64,000 bases of DNA from Bradyrhizobium erythrophlei (GCF_900129425.1 NZ_LT670817.1:6138001-6202000), one strand, 5' to 3'; positions 16,916 through 25,847 are shown, counted from the first letter of the stretch. Numbers and translations are program-made. Notes: generated by a model not told the origin, from the letters alone.

Positions 16916-19564
16916 ATGAAGACGCGGGACGAGATTGCGCGAGATGGAAGACGGACCGGCGCGGCAGGCCGCCGCCATCGTGTGATGTCGCTGGGCGTTT
17001 TTGCCGCCCTCTTCACCCTGATTGCATGTCTGCATCTTGCGTTCTGGGCGCTGACCAAGCCGGATCTCACCGCGGCTTCGGTCGAAGGCAAGTTGCCAAG
17101 CGTCTCCTACAACCGGTTCGCCGAACAAACCCCTGACGGGCTGAGGGTACCCGAAGCGCGGATCCGCGCCGACCTCACCGAAATCGCCAAACACGCCAAG
17201 GCGGTGCGCACCTATGCTTCGACCCAAGGGCTGGAACGCGTTCCGGAGATCGCGGCTGAGCTTGGACTCACGGTTACGCTTGGTGTCTGGATCGACAAGA
17301 ACGCGGCCAGAAACGAGCGCGAGATCGCAACCGCCCTCGACCTCGCCCGCCGCTACCATAACGTCACCCGGCTGGTCGTGGGCAATGAAACATTCCTGCG
17401 CCATGAGCACACCGCTGCCGGCCTCGCCAACATCATCCGGCGCGTGAAGCGGGACAGTCCGGTTCCGGTCGCGACCGCGGATCACTGGAAGACCTTCCTC
17501 GACCATCCCGAGCTGGTCGATTCCGTGGACGAAGTCTTCGCCCATATCCTTCCTTATTGGGAAGGCATGTCGAAGCAGACCGCGGTCGAGGGGTCGCTCG
17601 ACATCTACGACAAGCTGCGGGCGGCGTACCCGGGCAAGGAAATCGACATCGGCGAATTCGGCTGGCCGAGCGCCGGCCATAATTTTGAGGCGGCGGTACC
17701 AGACCCGATCAGCCAGGCCGTGATCCTGCGCAACTTCGTTGCCCGCGCCAACGCTCTTGGCATCGACTACAACATCGTCGAAGCGATCGATCAGCCGGAG
17801 AAACTGTTCGAGGGCAATGTCGGTCCCTATTGGGGCATCGCCGATTCGTCGCTGCGGCCCAAATTCGCATGGACCGGACCGATCGCCGACGCCGATTATT
17901 GGAACACGGCGCTGCTCGCCGTCCTTGTCGGCTCGTTGTTGTCGATCTCGATTTTGATCCTTCCCGGAGCGACCATCAGCCAGGCCACGCTGCTCGCCAT
18001 CGCCGACCATCTGGTTGGCGACTGGTGCGCAGGCGTGCTGGTGTACTGGCAGGACCATTATTTCCTGCATGGCGAGGTGGTCACGTTTGCCATCGCGCTT
18101 CCGCTGCTGAGCCTGCTGGCGCCGATCCTGCGCTCGCGGATGCACGAGATGACGACCGTCGCGCTTGGCCGCGAGCCCACCCGGTTGTTGAACCTGTCGG
18201 CACCGGCACCCGGGCCGGCACCGGCCGCGAAGCCGCCGAAAGTCTCGATCCACATTCCCGCCTACCGCGAGCCGCCCGAGATGCTGTTGCGCACCATCGA
18301 TTCGGTGGCGCGGCTCGACTACCCCGACTTCGAGTGCGTGGTCGTCATCAACAACACCCCCGATCCGGCGTTCTGGCAGCCGATCGAGCGACGCTGCCGC
18401 GAGCTTGGCCCGCGCTTCAAGTTCATTTGCGTGCAGAACCTGGTAGGCTTCAAGGCCGCGGCGCTGCGGCTGGCGATGGCGGAGACCGCCGACGAAGCCG
18501 AGATCATCGGCGTGATCGATGCCGACTATGTGGTCGATCCCACATGGCTCAGGGATCTGGTCCCCGGCTTCGCCGACCCCAAGGTCGGACTGATCCAGGC
18601 ACCGCAGGATCATCGCGATGGCGACCGCAGCCAGATCCACGCCGCCATGAACGCCGAATATGCCGGGTTCTTCGACATCGGCATGGTCGAGCGCAACGAG
18701 GTCAACGCCATCATCGTCCACGGCACGATGTGCCTGATCCGCCGTACCGCGCTGGAGGCCGCCGGCGGCTGGTCGAGCGACACGATTTGCGAGGACAGCG
18801 ACCTCGGACTGACGATCCTGGAGCTTGGCTGGCGCGCCCACTACACCAACCGCCGCTATGGCTGGGGATTGCTGCCGCAGGACTATCTGGCCTTCAAGAC
18901 GCAACGGTCGCGGTGGGCTGGCGGTGCGATGCAGATCGTGAAGAAGCACTGGCGCCAGTTCCTGCCGGGCATGAGCCGGCTCGACCGCGATCAGAAGCGC
19001 GAATTCGCGTTCGGCTGGCTGAACTGGTTCGGCGCCGAAATGATCGCCGTCGCCGCGGCCATGCTCAACCTGGTCTGGGTGCCGTTCGTCGCCTTCAAGA
19101 TCGTCGCCATCCCCGACGTACTGCTGACGCTGCCGGTTCTCGCTGCCTTCCTGGTATCGCTGGTCCATTTTGTCAGTTCTTACCGGCTGCGCGTCGGGGT
19201 GCCGTACCGGCAGATGCTCGGCGCCATGGTGGTGTTCATGTCGGTGCAGTGGACGGTGGCGAGTGCGGCTTTTCAGGCCGCACTGCCGGCGAGCCGCAGC
19301 TATTTCCATCGCACCCGCAAGGGCAACGGCGCCATCGTCGGCACCCGCATCATGACGATGCCGGAAACGCTGCTTGGCGGGTTGCTGGTCGCCGGCAGCC
19401 TCATCATCTTCGCGACCAACATCTACCGGTTCCTTGCGATCGATTTGTTCGCGACCATCCTGCTGATCCAGAGCCTGCCCTTCCTGTCGGCGGTGGCATT
19501 GGTGTGGCTGGAGCGCCGCGGTGAGGGCAGATCGAAAGCGATGGCGGTGGTTCGACCGATCTAG
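16916..19564 (+). CDS. Membrane GH17-GT2 fusion, beta-glucan synthase (NdvB-like)
   Basis: The protein has about 882 residues. After an N-terminal membrane anchor (residues about 24-46), residues 60-320 form a GH17 (beta-1,3-glucanase-fold) domain with the acid/base Glu in GNET (residue 158) and nucleophile Glu in IGEFGWPS (residue 247). Membrane segments follow near 332-405. Residues about 440-680 form a GT2 domain with DAD (535-537), EDSD (626-629) and the processive-enzyme motif QRSRW (663-667). Four or more membrane segments close the protein. The layout fits Bradyrhizobium cyclic beta-1,3/1,6-glucan synthesis proteins, in which UDP-glucose is polymerised across the inner membrane and remodelled outside. 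The start is uncertain: ATG at 16985 is also possible. Confidence 0.87.
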   Translation: MKTRDEIARDGRRTGAAGRRHRVMSLGVFAALFTLIACLHLAFWALTKPDLTAASVEGKLPSVSYNRFAEQTPDGLRVPEARIRADLTEIAKHAKAVRTYASTQGLERVPEIAAELGLTVTLGVWIDKNAARNEREIATALDLARRYHNVTRLVVGNETFLRHEHTAAGLANIIRRVKRDSPVPVATADHWKTFLDHPELVDSVDEVFAHILPYWEGMSKQTAVEGSLDIYDKLRAAYPGKEIDIGEFGWPSAGHNFEAAVPDPISQAVILRNFVARANALGIDYNIVEAIDQPEKLFEGNVGPYWGIADSSLRPKFAWTGPIADADYWNTALLAVLVGSLLSISILILPGATISQATLLAIADHLVGDWCAGVLVYWQDHYFLHGEVVTFAIALPLLSLLAPILRSRMHEMTTVALGREPTRLLNLSAPAPGPAPAAKPPKVSIHIPAYREPPEMLLRTIDSVARLDYPDFECVVVINNTPDPAFWQPIERRCRELGPRFKFICVQNLVGFKAAALRLAMAETADEAEIIGVIDADYVVDPTWLRDLVPGFADPKVGLIQAPQDHRDGDRSQIHAAMNAEYAGFFDIGMVERNEVNAIIVHGTMCLIRRTALEAAGGWSSDTICEDSDLGLTILELGWRAHYTNRRYGWGLLPQDYLAFKTQRSRWAGGAMQIVKKHWRQFLPGMSRLDRDQKREFAFGWLNWFGAEMIAVAAAMLNLVWVPFVAFKIVAIPDVLLTLPVLAAFLVSLVHFVSSYRLRVGVPYRQMLGAMVVFMSVQWTVASAAFQAALPASRSYFHRTRKGNGAIVGTRIMTMPETLLGGLLVAGSLIIFATNIYRFLAIDLFATILLIQSLPFLSAVALVWLERRGEGRSKAMAVVRPI

Positions 19565-19669
19565 ACGGCCCTTCCTGGCAGACCCGCCACTTCCCGACTG
19601 ACAAGCTTCATTCAAACACCTATACAGTCGGTGCAAGGACAACGCGCCTGTCGCCTGGGAGTTAACCCG

Positions 19670-20710
19670 TTGCCTCAGCCAAAACATTTGTTGCCGACCA
19701 CCGTGGTTGGAAGCTATCCGCAGCCCGACTGGCTGGTGGACCGCGAGATGCTGTCCAAATCCGTGCCGCGCACCCGCATGGCCGGGATGTGGCGGATTCC
19801 GCAGGCACATCTCGAGCAGGCGCAGGACGATGCGACGGTCGTTGCGATCCGCGACATGGAGCGCGCCGGAATCGATATCGTCACCGACGGCGAAATCAGG
19901 CGGGAAAGCTACTCCAACCGTTTCGCTACGGCGCTGGACGGAATCGACGCCGAAAATCCCGCGATCATCACCTCGCGCTCGGGCCAGAAAACGCCGGTGC
20001 CCCGCGTGGTCGGCAAGATAGGCCGCAACGGTCCGGTCGAATTGCGCGACATGCAATTCCTTCGCCGCAACACCGATCGCGCCGCGAAGATCACGCTGCC
20101 CGGCCCGTTCACCATGAGCCAGCAGGCCAGCAACGAATTCTACAAGGACGATGAGGAACTGGCGATGGCGCTGGCCGCCGCCGTCAACGCCGAGGCGCTG
20201 GAATTGCAGAACGCCGGCGCCGACGTGATCCAGCTCGATGAGCCCTGGGTGCGCAACGATCCCGCCGCCGCCAAGCGCTATGCGGTCAAGGCGATCAACC
20301 GCGCGCTGCAAGGGATAACCGTGCCCACCGTCGTTCACGTCTGCTTCGGCTATGCCGCCGTCGTCCCCGGCGATACCAAGCCGGCGGGCTATTCGTTCCT
20401 CGCCGAACTCGCCGACACCACCGCCGAGCAGATCTCGATCGAGGCGGCGCAACCGAAACTCGATCTCGGCGTGCTGGCCGATCTGTCGCGTAAGAAAATC
20501 ATGCTGGGCGTGATCGATCTCGGCAATCCCGGGATCGAGACGGCTTCTGTCATCGCAGACCGCATCCGGCACGGCCTCAAATATGTTTCCGCCGACCGGC
20601 TGATCCCCGCGCCGGATTGCGGCATGAAATACATGCCGCGCGCCATCGCCTTCGGCAAACTCAAGGCGATGAGCGACGCGGCCGCGATCGTGCGGAAGGA
20701 AGTCGGCTAG
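19670..20710 (+). CDS. MetE-like cobalamin-independent methionine synthase C-terminal domain protein
   Basis: The protein has about 346 residues, the size of the catalytic half of MetE without its N-terminal half. Landmarks are LLPTTVVGSYPQPDWLVDRE, DIVTDGEIRRESYSNRF, GPFTMSQQ, ADVIQLDEPW and the Zn ligands in VHVCFGY (His, Cys) and PAPDCGMKYMP (Cys). The role is methyl transfer to a thiol; the natural acceptor may not be homocysteine. I prefer a TTG start at 19670 because GGGAG lies 8 bases upstream; a GTG at 19631 is the alternative. Confidence 0.85.
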   Translation: MPQPKHLLPTTVVGSYPQPDWLVDREMLSKSVPRTRMAGMWRIPQAHLEQAQDDATVVAIRDMERAGIDIVTDGEIRRESYSNRFATALDGIDAENPAIITSRSGQKTPVPRVVGKIGRNGPVELRDMQFLRRNTDRAAKITLPGPFTMSQQASNEFYKDDEELAMALAAAVNAEALELQNAGADVIQLDEPWVRNDPAAAKRYAVKAINRALQGITVPTVVHVCFGYAAVVPGDTKPAGYSFLAELADTTAEQISIEAAQPKLDLGVLADLSRKKIMLGVIDLGNPGIETASVIADRIRHGLKYVSADRLIPAPDCGMKYMPRAIAFGKLKAMSDAAAIVRKEVG

Positions 20711-20796
20711 ACTAGTCCCGAATATTTTCGTCGTCCCTGAAGTGTTACCGATCCAATTCCTCAAACAGCCTCGTTTGCTGCGGCCCTACTCACGCT

Positions 20797-20897
20797 CGTC
20801 ATCCCCGCGAAAGCGGGGAACCAGTATGCCGCGGCTTATCGATTCAATCACTGACGTCTCGGAGTACTGGATCGCCCGCCTTCCGCGGGCGATGACG
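20797..20897. repeat. Palindromic intergenic repeat, CGTCATCCCCGCG type
   Basis: The unit begins CGTCATCCCCGCGAAAGCGG and ends GGGCGATGACG, so its ends are inverted, and it contains inner complementary pieces (CCAGTA against TACTGG). I recognise this as a common dispersed palindrome of Bradyrhizobium intergenic regions. It probably folds into a long hairpin in RNA or DNA. It lies downstream of the MetE-like gene. Confidence 0.8.
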
Positions 20898-20926
20898 ATT
20901 GGAGTGTGACGCGTTCGTTCTGCGAT

Positions 20927-21011
20927 CGTCATTGCGAGCGGAGCGAAGCAATCCAGCTTTCTTTCTTGCCGCCAAATGGATTGCTTCGTCGCTCCGCTCC
21001 TCGCAATGACG
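20927..21011. repeat. Palindromic intergenic repeat, CGTCATTGCGAGCG type
   Basis: An 85-base element: CGTCATTGCGAGCGGAGCGA at one end is mirrored by GCTCCTCGCAATGACG at the other, and AAGCAATCCA is mirrored by TGGATTGCTT. The two arms pair over more than 25 bases around a loop of about 20. The family is widespread between genes of Bradyrhizobium relatives. It follows a different palindromic family after 29 bases. Confidence 0.85.
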
Positions 21012-21069
21012 GTCAGATACGGCTTCGCGATCTCGCGGCGCGATGCGTCCGAGGTTTGCAATTAATCTC

Positions 21070-21480
21070 CGCCCTGAAAACAGAGGGCGTGGGGAATGCC
21101 GGGCGCCCGATGCACCCGCAGCCTCGTGTGCGCTATGGTAGTAAGTATGCACACGAGTATTCACAGCGAGCCATCGGAAAACACCCGACATTCCCGCACG
21201 CAATGGTTTACGGCTTATACCGTGCTCTCCCCGGTGATCGGCTTTCTTGCCACCGTCGTCAGCGGTTACCCGCCAACTTGACACCAGCGTCGGGGTGTCA
21301 GGACCACACGTCTTCGCCGTCCGCTGCAAGCAACGCCCGTCAAGCGCGCCGCCGCGTCCACCGCATCCCGCCCCGCGTCCGTGACGTCGCGAGCCGCCCC
21401 TCTGAGTGGGACAGGACGCAACAGACATACAACTGATTTGGGTCAGGCCGCAAGCGATATTTCTGAAAATCAGAATTCAA
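21070..21480. repeat. Long Bradyrhizobium-type intergenic repeat, left copy beside aqpZ
   Basis: This stretch contains sequence I recognise as a dispersed, non-coding repeat: a segment around CCGCAGCCTCGTG, then TTTACGGCTTA, GTGCTCTCCCCGG, GGACCACACG, CGCGTCCGTGACG, and ACTGATTTGGGTCAG (21432-21446). It ends with the small hairpin TTCTGAAAATCAGAA (21461-21475). Short open frames in it are a known source of spurious hypothetical proteins. Its right half recurs downstream of the aquaporin gene. Confidence 0.75.
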
Positions 21481-21700
21481 TCCGGGCCATTGGCGCGGCC
21501 GGCGCTTGTCTCGATCCTTGCGACGCCCGGAGGAACGACGCACACAACGCAGAGCCATAAACCGGCGCTTTTGACCCCAACCAGATATCGATCTCAAAAG
21601 GCAAACGATATACACTGAGGTCACGCCGGGTGTTCAATCGGGACCGCAGAGAGCCGGAACGGTGGAAGGAAAGGCGACTACCCCACGGGGGAACATGCTT

Positions 21701-22396
21701 ATGCAGCGACGTCTTGGCGCAGAATTCTTTGGTACTTTCTGGCTGACATTCGCTGGTTGCGGCAGTGCAGTGTTCGCCGCGGGCTTTCCATCGCTGGGCA
21801 TCGGATTCCTGGGGGTCAGTCTGGCCTTCGGATTAACCGTACTGACCATGGCTTATGCGGTCGGCCACGTCTCCGGCGGGCATTTCAATTGTGCCGTTAC
21901 CGTTGGGCTCTGGGCCGGAGGCCGCTTCAAGGGCACCGACGTTCTTCCCTACATTCTCACACAGGTGGCCGGCGCCATTGCGGCGGCCGCGGTACTCTAT
22001 GTGATCGCCTCGGGCAAACCCGGATGGGTTCCTGAAGGGTTTGCGTCCAACGGCTACGGCGATCTCAGCCCCGGAAAATACAGTCTGTTGTCGTGCTTCC
22101 TGAGTGAAGTCATCGCGACCTTCTTCTTCTTGTACGTCATCATCGGCACCACCTCGAAAGGCGCGGCGGTCGGATTTGCCGGGATACCCATCGGGCTTTG
22201 CCTGACGCTTATTCATCTCTTCCTGATCCCGGTCACCAACGCCTCGGTCAATCCGGCGCGAAGCACCGGCCCGGCGTTGTTTGCCGGCGGAGCATACATC
22301 GCGCAGCTCTGGTTGTTCTGGCTGGCGCCCATCCTCGGTGCGGCGGTAGCCGGCGTGATCAGCCGTTGGCAGCATGATACGCCGGACGCGTTCTGA
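21701..22396 (+). CDS. aqpZ: Aquaporin Z with NCA in place of the first NPA
   Basis: The protein has 231 residues and six membrane segments, and aligns with E. coli AqpZ almost throughout (AEFFGTFWLTFAGCGSAVFA, LAFGLTVLTMAYAVGHVSGG). It should carry water across the inner membrane. Pore filter residues are Phe43, His172 and Arg187, with Ala181 where E. coli has Thr183. The second NPA is intact (ASVNPARST). The first is Asn-Cys-Ala (residues 63-65), a departure from the near-invariant motif. I prefer the ATG at 21701, 8 bases after GGGGGA; one at 21695 is possible. The gene is bracketed by copies of an intergenic repeat. Confidence 0.92.
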   Translation: MQRRLGAEFFGTFWLTFAGCGSAVFAAGFPSLGIGFLGVSLAFGLTVLTMAYAVGHVSGGHFNCAVTVGLWAGGRFKGTDVLPYILTQVAGAIAAAAVLYVIASGKPGWVPEGFASNGYGDLSPGKYSLLSCFLSEVIATFFFLYVIIGTTSKGAAVGFAGIPIGLCLTLIHLFLIPVTNASVNPARSTGPALFAGGAYIAQLWLFWLAPILGAAVAGVISRWQHDTPDAF

Positions 22397-22427
22397 GCGC
22401 TGGTTCTTCTCGGAAGAAACGGCGCGT

Positions 22428-22600
22428 CCGGACCACACGACTTCGCCGTCGGCGTCATTCGCCGGCGACAGCCTCGCGTCCAGCGCATCCGGTCCCGCGT
22501 CCGTGACGATCGCGAGCGCCCCGCTGGGGGAGCGGATGGCGCGCGATATATACTGATTTGGGTCAGGCGGCAAGCGCAATTTCTGAAATTCAGAATTGCA
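22428..22600. repeat. Right copy of the aqpZ-flanking intergenic repeat, truncated
   Basis: This copy shares GGACCACACGACTTCGCCGT, CCGCGTCCGTGACG, ACTGATTTGGGTCAG (22552-22566) and the terminal hairpin TTCTGAAATTCAGAA (22581-22595) with the left copy, in the same orientation. The spacing of about 1.1 kb between copies spans exactly the aquaporin gene. The middle is diverged. No gene lies in it. Confidence 0.75.
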
Positions 22601-22611
22601 TCGGCCCCGCC

Positions 22612-23193
22612 TCATTTCGAGGCGAGGCGTCCGTCAACCGCGGCGGCAAGCTTCTCGGCGCGCTGCAAATGATCCACGATCTTCGGCAGGGTCTGGCGCG
22701 CGAACTCCTTGAGCTCAGGATCGGTGCCGTTCTGGATCTCCTGTTCGAACAACGCCGCATTTCCCTTTTGATACTCGACCTGGCCGTTCACATAATCCCG
22801 GTCGAACGCAGCCCGACGGTCCGCCTCGAGCGTGGAAAGCATCGCATCATAGGCGCCGTGCAACAGCGTGTTCGACGGAGTAATGTTTTTCTTCTTCAGG
22901 ATCACATTCAGCGCGTCGACCACCGGAATATGGCTGGTGACCATCAGATGGGCGTAACTGCGGATCGCTGCGCTCGTGCCCTTCGTTTCGGCCAGCCGGC
23001 CGGAGTCGACCTGGAAGGGCGCGCCCAGGTTCGCCTGACCGACGAAATTAAAATCGACGGCGGTAAGGGTCGCCGGCGCCTCCGGCGGTGCGGCGGTCTG
23101 CGCCACGGCGACGGCAGTTCCGGCGGCCGACCAAAGCAGGGCGCAGGTCAAGCCAAGGCAGCCGACACGAACGGCTGCAGATACTCGTTTCAT
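22612..23193 (-). CDS. Exported DUF4142-domain protein
   Basis: The protein has 193 residues with a signal peptide (MKRVSAAVRVGCLGL, hydrophobic, AVAVA-QT). The mature part is all-helical with the DUF4142 pattern: DFNFVGQANLGAPFQVDSGR, IRSYAHLMVTSH, then DRDYVNGQVEYQKGNAALFE and LKEFARQTLPKIVDHLQ. DUF4142 has a ferritin-like bundle; function is unknown and may relate to envelope stress. The ATG at 23193 is chosen because it starts the signal peptide and has GGAG upstream. It is divergent from the DsrE-like gene. Confidence 0.87.
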   Translation of the reverse strand: MKRVSAAVRVGCLGLTCALLWSAAGTAVAVAQTAAPPEAPATLTAVDFNFVGQANLGAPFQVDSGRLAETKGTSAAIRSYAHLMVTSHIPVVDALNVILKKKNITPSNTLLHGAYDAMLSTLEADRRAAFDRDYVNGQVEYQKGNAALFEQEIQNGTDPELKEFARQTLPKIVDHLQRAEKLAAAVDGRLASK

Positions 23194-23350
23194 TTGGGAG
23201 CTCCATTTATTCGTCGCCCCCGTAAAGGCAGCTAGACCGCGCGGGATGACAATCAAGGATCCCGATGCAGGCTTGATCTTATCAAAAGATTTATTGGTCT
23301 CGAAAACGGCCGGTACCTACCTGAGGAAACAGCGACAGGAGATGGCAGCC

Positions 23351-24148
23351 GTGAAGATTGTCATGGGAAGAAGGCGCGTGTTGGGAACATTGGCCTTGAC
23401 CATGGCATCAGGCGCGATCGGCCTTGCATCGGCCGGGACCAAGCCCGCGGCAGCGGCCATAGAATCCGCGCTGACGCCTCCCGGTGCGAAGCACCTCGAC
23501 ATATTGAAGAAGCGTCTCGCGCAGGCACCCCGCCGTCGCGATTTCAAGACCGTGCCGATGATCCTGAATAATCCGGAGCAATGGGATCACGAAGCGTTGA
23601 TCGAAGTACTCGCATACCGTTACGCGCCCAGGCAGGCCTGGGACAATACCGAGATCGGAGGTCCCTGGCTGAGTCAGATGCGCAACACGCTCAATACACA
23701 GATCTGGTCGTTCAAACATCCGGATTTCCTCGCGGTTTCGGTTACGCATGGAACGGCGGATCTTGCGCTCTACGACCAGGCCATGTGGGACAAGTATCAG
23801 CTCACCAGACTGGCCGGCGAGAAGTTCAAGACCAATACGCTGATCATCGAGCAAAAGGCCGCTGCTGCCGATCCCGCTAACTATCAGGACCCGGCGGGGC
23901 CGTTCTCCGGCGAAGATAATTCCATACCTGCGTTGATGCGGCGCGGCGTTGTTTTTATGTGTTGTCACAATGCCATTTGGGAACAGGCGGCGGCCCTCAT
24001 CAAGGCCGACGTCAATCCTGACAAGCTCTCTCATGCCGCGCTCGCCGCCGAACTGACCAACCATCTGGTGGATGGCGTCGTTCTAATCCCCGGTGCGGGC
24101 GGCACGATGATCGAATTACAGCAGGTCGGCTTTCACTACGCATCGTAA
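23351..24148 (+). CDS. Tat-exported DsrE-like protein
   Basis: The protein has about 265 residues. A twin-arginine-type leader (MGRRRVLGTLALTMASGAIG) is followed by a mature domain whose end (RRGVVFMCCHNAIWEQAAAL and MIELQQVGFHYA) resembles the DsrE/DsrF-like fold, in which the Cys-His region sits on the active face. Similar Bradyrhizobium proteins are often misnamed transcription initiation proteins. The function is unknown; sulfur relay is a family-level guess. Start is uncertain: GTG at 23351 has AGGAG 10 bases upstream, while ATGs at 23342 and 23363 are alternatives. Confidence 0.72.
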   Translation: MKIVMGRRRVLGTLALTMASGAIGLASAGTKPAAAAIESALTPPGAKHLDILKKRLAQAPRRRDFKTVPMILNNPEQWDHEALIEVLAYRYAPRQAWDNTEIGGPWLSQMRNTLNTQIWSFKHPDFLAVSVTHGTADLALYDQAMWDKYQLTRLAGEKFKTNTLIIEQKAAAADPANYQDPAGPFSGEDNSIPALMRRGVVFMCCHNAIWEQAAALIKADVNPDKLSHAALAAELTNHLVDGVVLIPGAGGTMIELQQVGFHYAS

Positions 24149-24204
24149 CGCCGAACTCTGTCACGACATCCACGGTTAGTGGGACCCCAACTCGGGAGAC
24201 CATC

Positions 24205-24474
24205 ATGCGAAAGTTGATCACGACGATAGCGTTGCTGGCTCTGCTCGATACTTCGGTGGCGATTGCACAGACGGCTGATTCGCCAAATCCAGCCGCACCT
24301 GCGTCGACGACGTCCGGCCAGCCATCCCTGCCGGGTGAGGCACCGATCGGCCACCGCCAGCCACGCGCCGATCAAGTGCCCTCGGCGAAAAACCCGACGG
24401 ATCCGAACGACCCGGTCAATCGCGAGAACGCTGCGCTCGACCGCATCATCAACGGTATTTGCCGCGGTTGCTAA
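24205..24474 (+). CDS. Small exported protein of unknown function
   Basis: The protein has 89 residues: a signal peptide (MRKLITTIALLALLDTSVAIA-QT) and a Pro/Asn/Asp-rich hydrophilic mature part ending with RIINGICRGC, which carries two Cys. A GGGAG site lies 9 bases before the ATG. I do not recognise a named family, although similar small periplasmic proteins are common in Bradyrhizobium. It precedes the MipZ gene by 38 bases and may share its transcript. Confidence 0.78.
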   Translation: MRKLITTIALLALLDTSVAIAQTADSPNPAAPASTTSGQPSLPGEAPIGHRQPRADQVPSAKNPTDPNDPVNRENAALDRIINGICRGC

Positions 24475-24512
24475 GTAGGCGCCCTCACCTCTCGCTCCAC
24501 AGAGGTCAAACA

Positions 24513-25478
24513 ATGTTTGTGCAGACAAGTCCGGGCCAATCGGGTTCAGCGCATGTCGTTGTACTAGGCAACGAAAAGGGTGGCTCGGGGAAATCGACCG
24601 TTGCCATGCATGTCGCCGTTGCGTTGCTGCAGGCCGGCCAGCGCGTCGCGACCATCGACCTCGATTGTCGCCAGCAAAGCTTCACCCGTTACATCAACAA
24701 CCGAAGCGCCTGGGCGCGCCGCACCGGCCTCCACCTCGAACTCCCGGTTCACCGTTGCACCGAGCCTGGCGAGACCATGCAGATTTTGGATAACGAATCG
24801 TCGGAATTGGGCCAGTTCCTGAACGCCGTCAGCGCCGTAGAGCGGGCATTCGATTTCATCGTCATCGATACCCCGGGATCCGACACCTACCTGATGCGTC
24901 TGGCGCATGCGATGGCCGATACGCTGGTGACGCCGATCAACGACAGCTTCCTCGATTTCGACGTCCTGGGAACGGTCGACCCCATGACCTATTCCGTGAC
25001 CGGCGAGAGCCATTATGCCAAAATGTTGCGGGACGCGCGGCGCAAACGCCGCCAGCTTGACGGCGCCAGCACCGACTGGATCGTGGTGCGCAACCGGATC
25101 TCGGCACTTGAATCACGCAACAAGCAACTCGTTGCCGAGGGCCTCAATGAATTATCACTCCGACTGGGCTTCCGCTCGATCGATGGTTTTGCCGAGCGCG
25201 AGGTCTATCGCGAATTTTATCCCCGCGGCCTGACGGCGCTTGACGACCTTGATGAGGCACTCGGCACCGGCCCGGGCGCGGAGCATGTGACGGCGCAGGA
25301 AGAGGTCACGAGCCTGCTGCGCCAATTGAAACTGCCGATCGACGAGCGCGGCCGGCGCCGCGCAGCCAACCGGGCCGAATGGTTCAATCAGGTCAACAAG
25401 CCGCTCGATGTCCACGACATCCTCGGGGCGCCGCAAACCGGATTTCAAGCAGGCGATCGGCCTGGGCCGCGCTCTTAG
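24513..25478 (+). CDS. mipZ: MipZ, ParA-family ATPase that positions the division site
   Basis: The protein has 321 residues. The deviant Walker A is GNEKGGSGKSTVAMHVA, with switch I in VATIDLDCRQQSFTRYI and Walker B-like FIVIDTPGSDTYLMRLAH. The SFLDFDVLG and WIVVRNRISALESRNKQ segments are characteristic of alphaproteobacterial MipZ. In Caulobacter MipZ forms gradients from ParB at the poles and blocks FtsZ polymerisation there, so the Z ring forms at midcell. The start at 24513 has AGAGG 7 bases upstream. The C-terminus is longer than in Caulobacter. Confidence 0.92.
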   Translation: MFVQTSPGQSGSAHVVVLGNEKGGSGKSTVAMHVAVALLQAGQRVATIDLDCRQQSFTRYINNRSAWARRTGLHLELPVHRCTEPGETMQILDNESSELGQFLNAVSAVERAFDFIVIDTPGSDTYLMRLAHAMADTLVTPINDSFLDFDVLGTVDPMTYSVTGESHYAKMLRDARRKRRQLDGASTDWIVVRNRISALESRNKQLVAEGLNELSLRLGFRSIDGFAEREVYREFYPRGLTALDDLDEALGTGPGAEHVTAQEEVTSLLRQLKLPIDERGRRRAANRAEWFNQVNKPLDVHDILGAPQTGFQAGDRPGPRS

Positions 25479-25718
25479 CCTGAATTTACCGAAGGCCGCC
25501 CCTCCCGCCGGTTGATCGCGTCGAGCTGCCCTCCTGAACCGGGCCGACGCGGCGTCGGTTTGCAGCCAGGATGCTCGATTGAGGCAAGGCTCGTGACGCC
25601 CCAAATTGGCGCTTTTCGGGCTCAGCGCGACGTCCGGCTACCGCGCTTGTCGGGAAAAACGCTCGCGGCGAGCGTCCTCATTAGGAAATGATTAACCCCT
25701 AGCCGCAACAATCCTGTC

Positions 25719-25847
25719 ATGAGAGTCGCAATGGCCACTTTGGTTGCTCTCCTCATACTCAATTTTGCGGATGAGCACTTTAACAGCGCCCGCTACACGC
25801 GGGGTGCGCTGGTCATGCTTTCTCATATCGCCCGGTCATTCAGCTAA
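25719..25847 (+). CDS. Small protein of 42 residues, one hydrophobic segment
   Basis: The frame starts at ATG 25719 and ends with TAA 25845-25847. It begins MRVAMATLVALLILNFADEH, so it has a short hydrophobic helix, followed by a basic amphipathic tail (TRGALVMLSHIARSFS). Proteins of this size and shape, ending in a conserved aromatic-Ser/Gly, recur in Bradyrhizobium genomes as I remember them. A short GC hairpin with flanking A-run follows the stop. Function unknown; it may sit in the inner membrane. The 240 bases before it, after mipZ, show no gene. Confidence 0.5.
   Translation: MRVAMATLVALLILNFADEHFNSARYTRGALVMLSHIARSFS

Noticed and set aside
16814..20764. Very long antisense open frame of 1316 codons opposite the glucan synthase and MetE-like genes
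   Set aside because: It mirrors two genes with clear catalytic motifs and is the expected product of high GC at third positions. Its translation is rich in His, Arg and Asp with no family pattern.
20844..21618. Several 60-190 codon frames inside the repeat nest
   Set aside because: They are readings of dispersed palindromic and long intergenic repeats, a known source of false hypothetical proteins.
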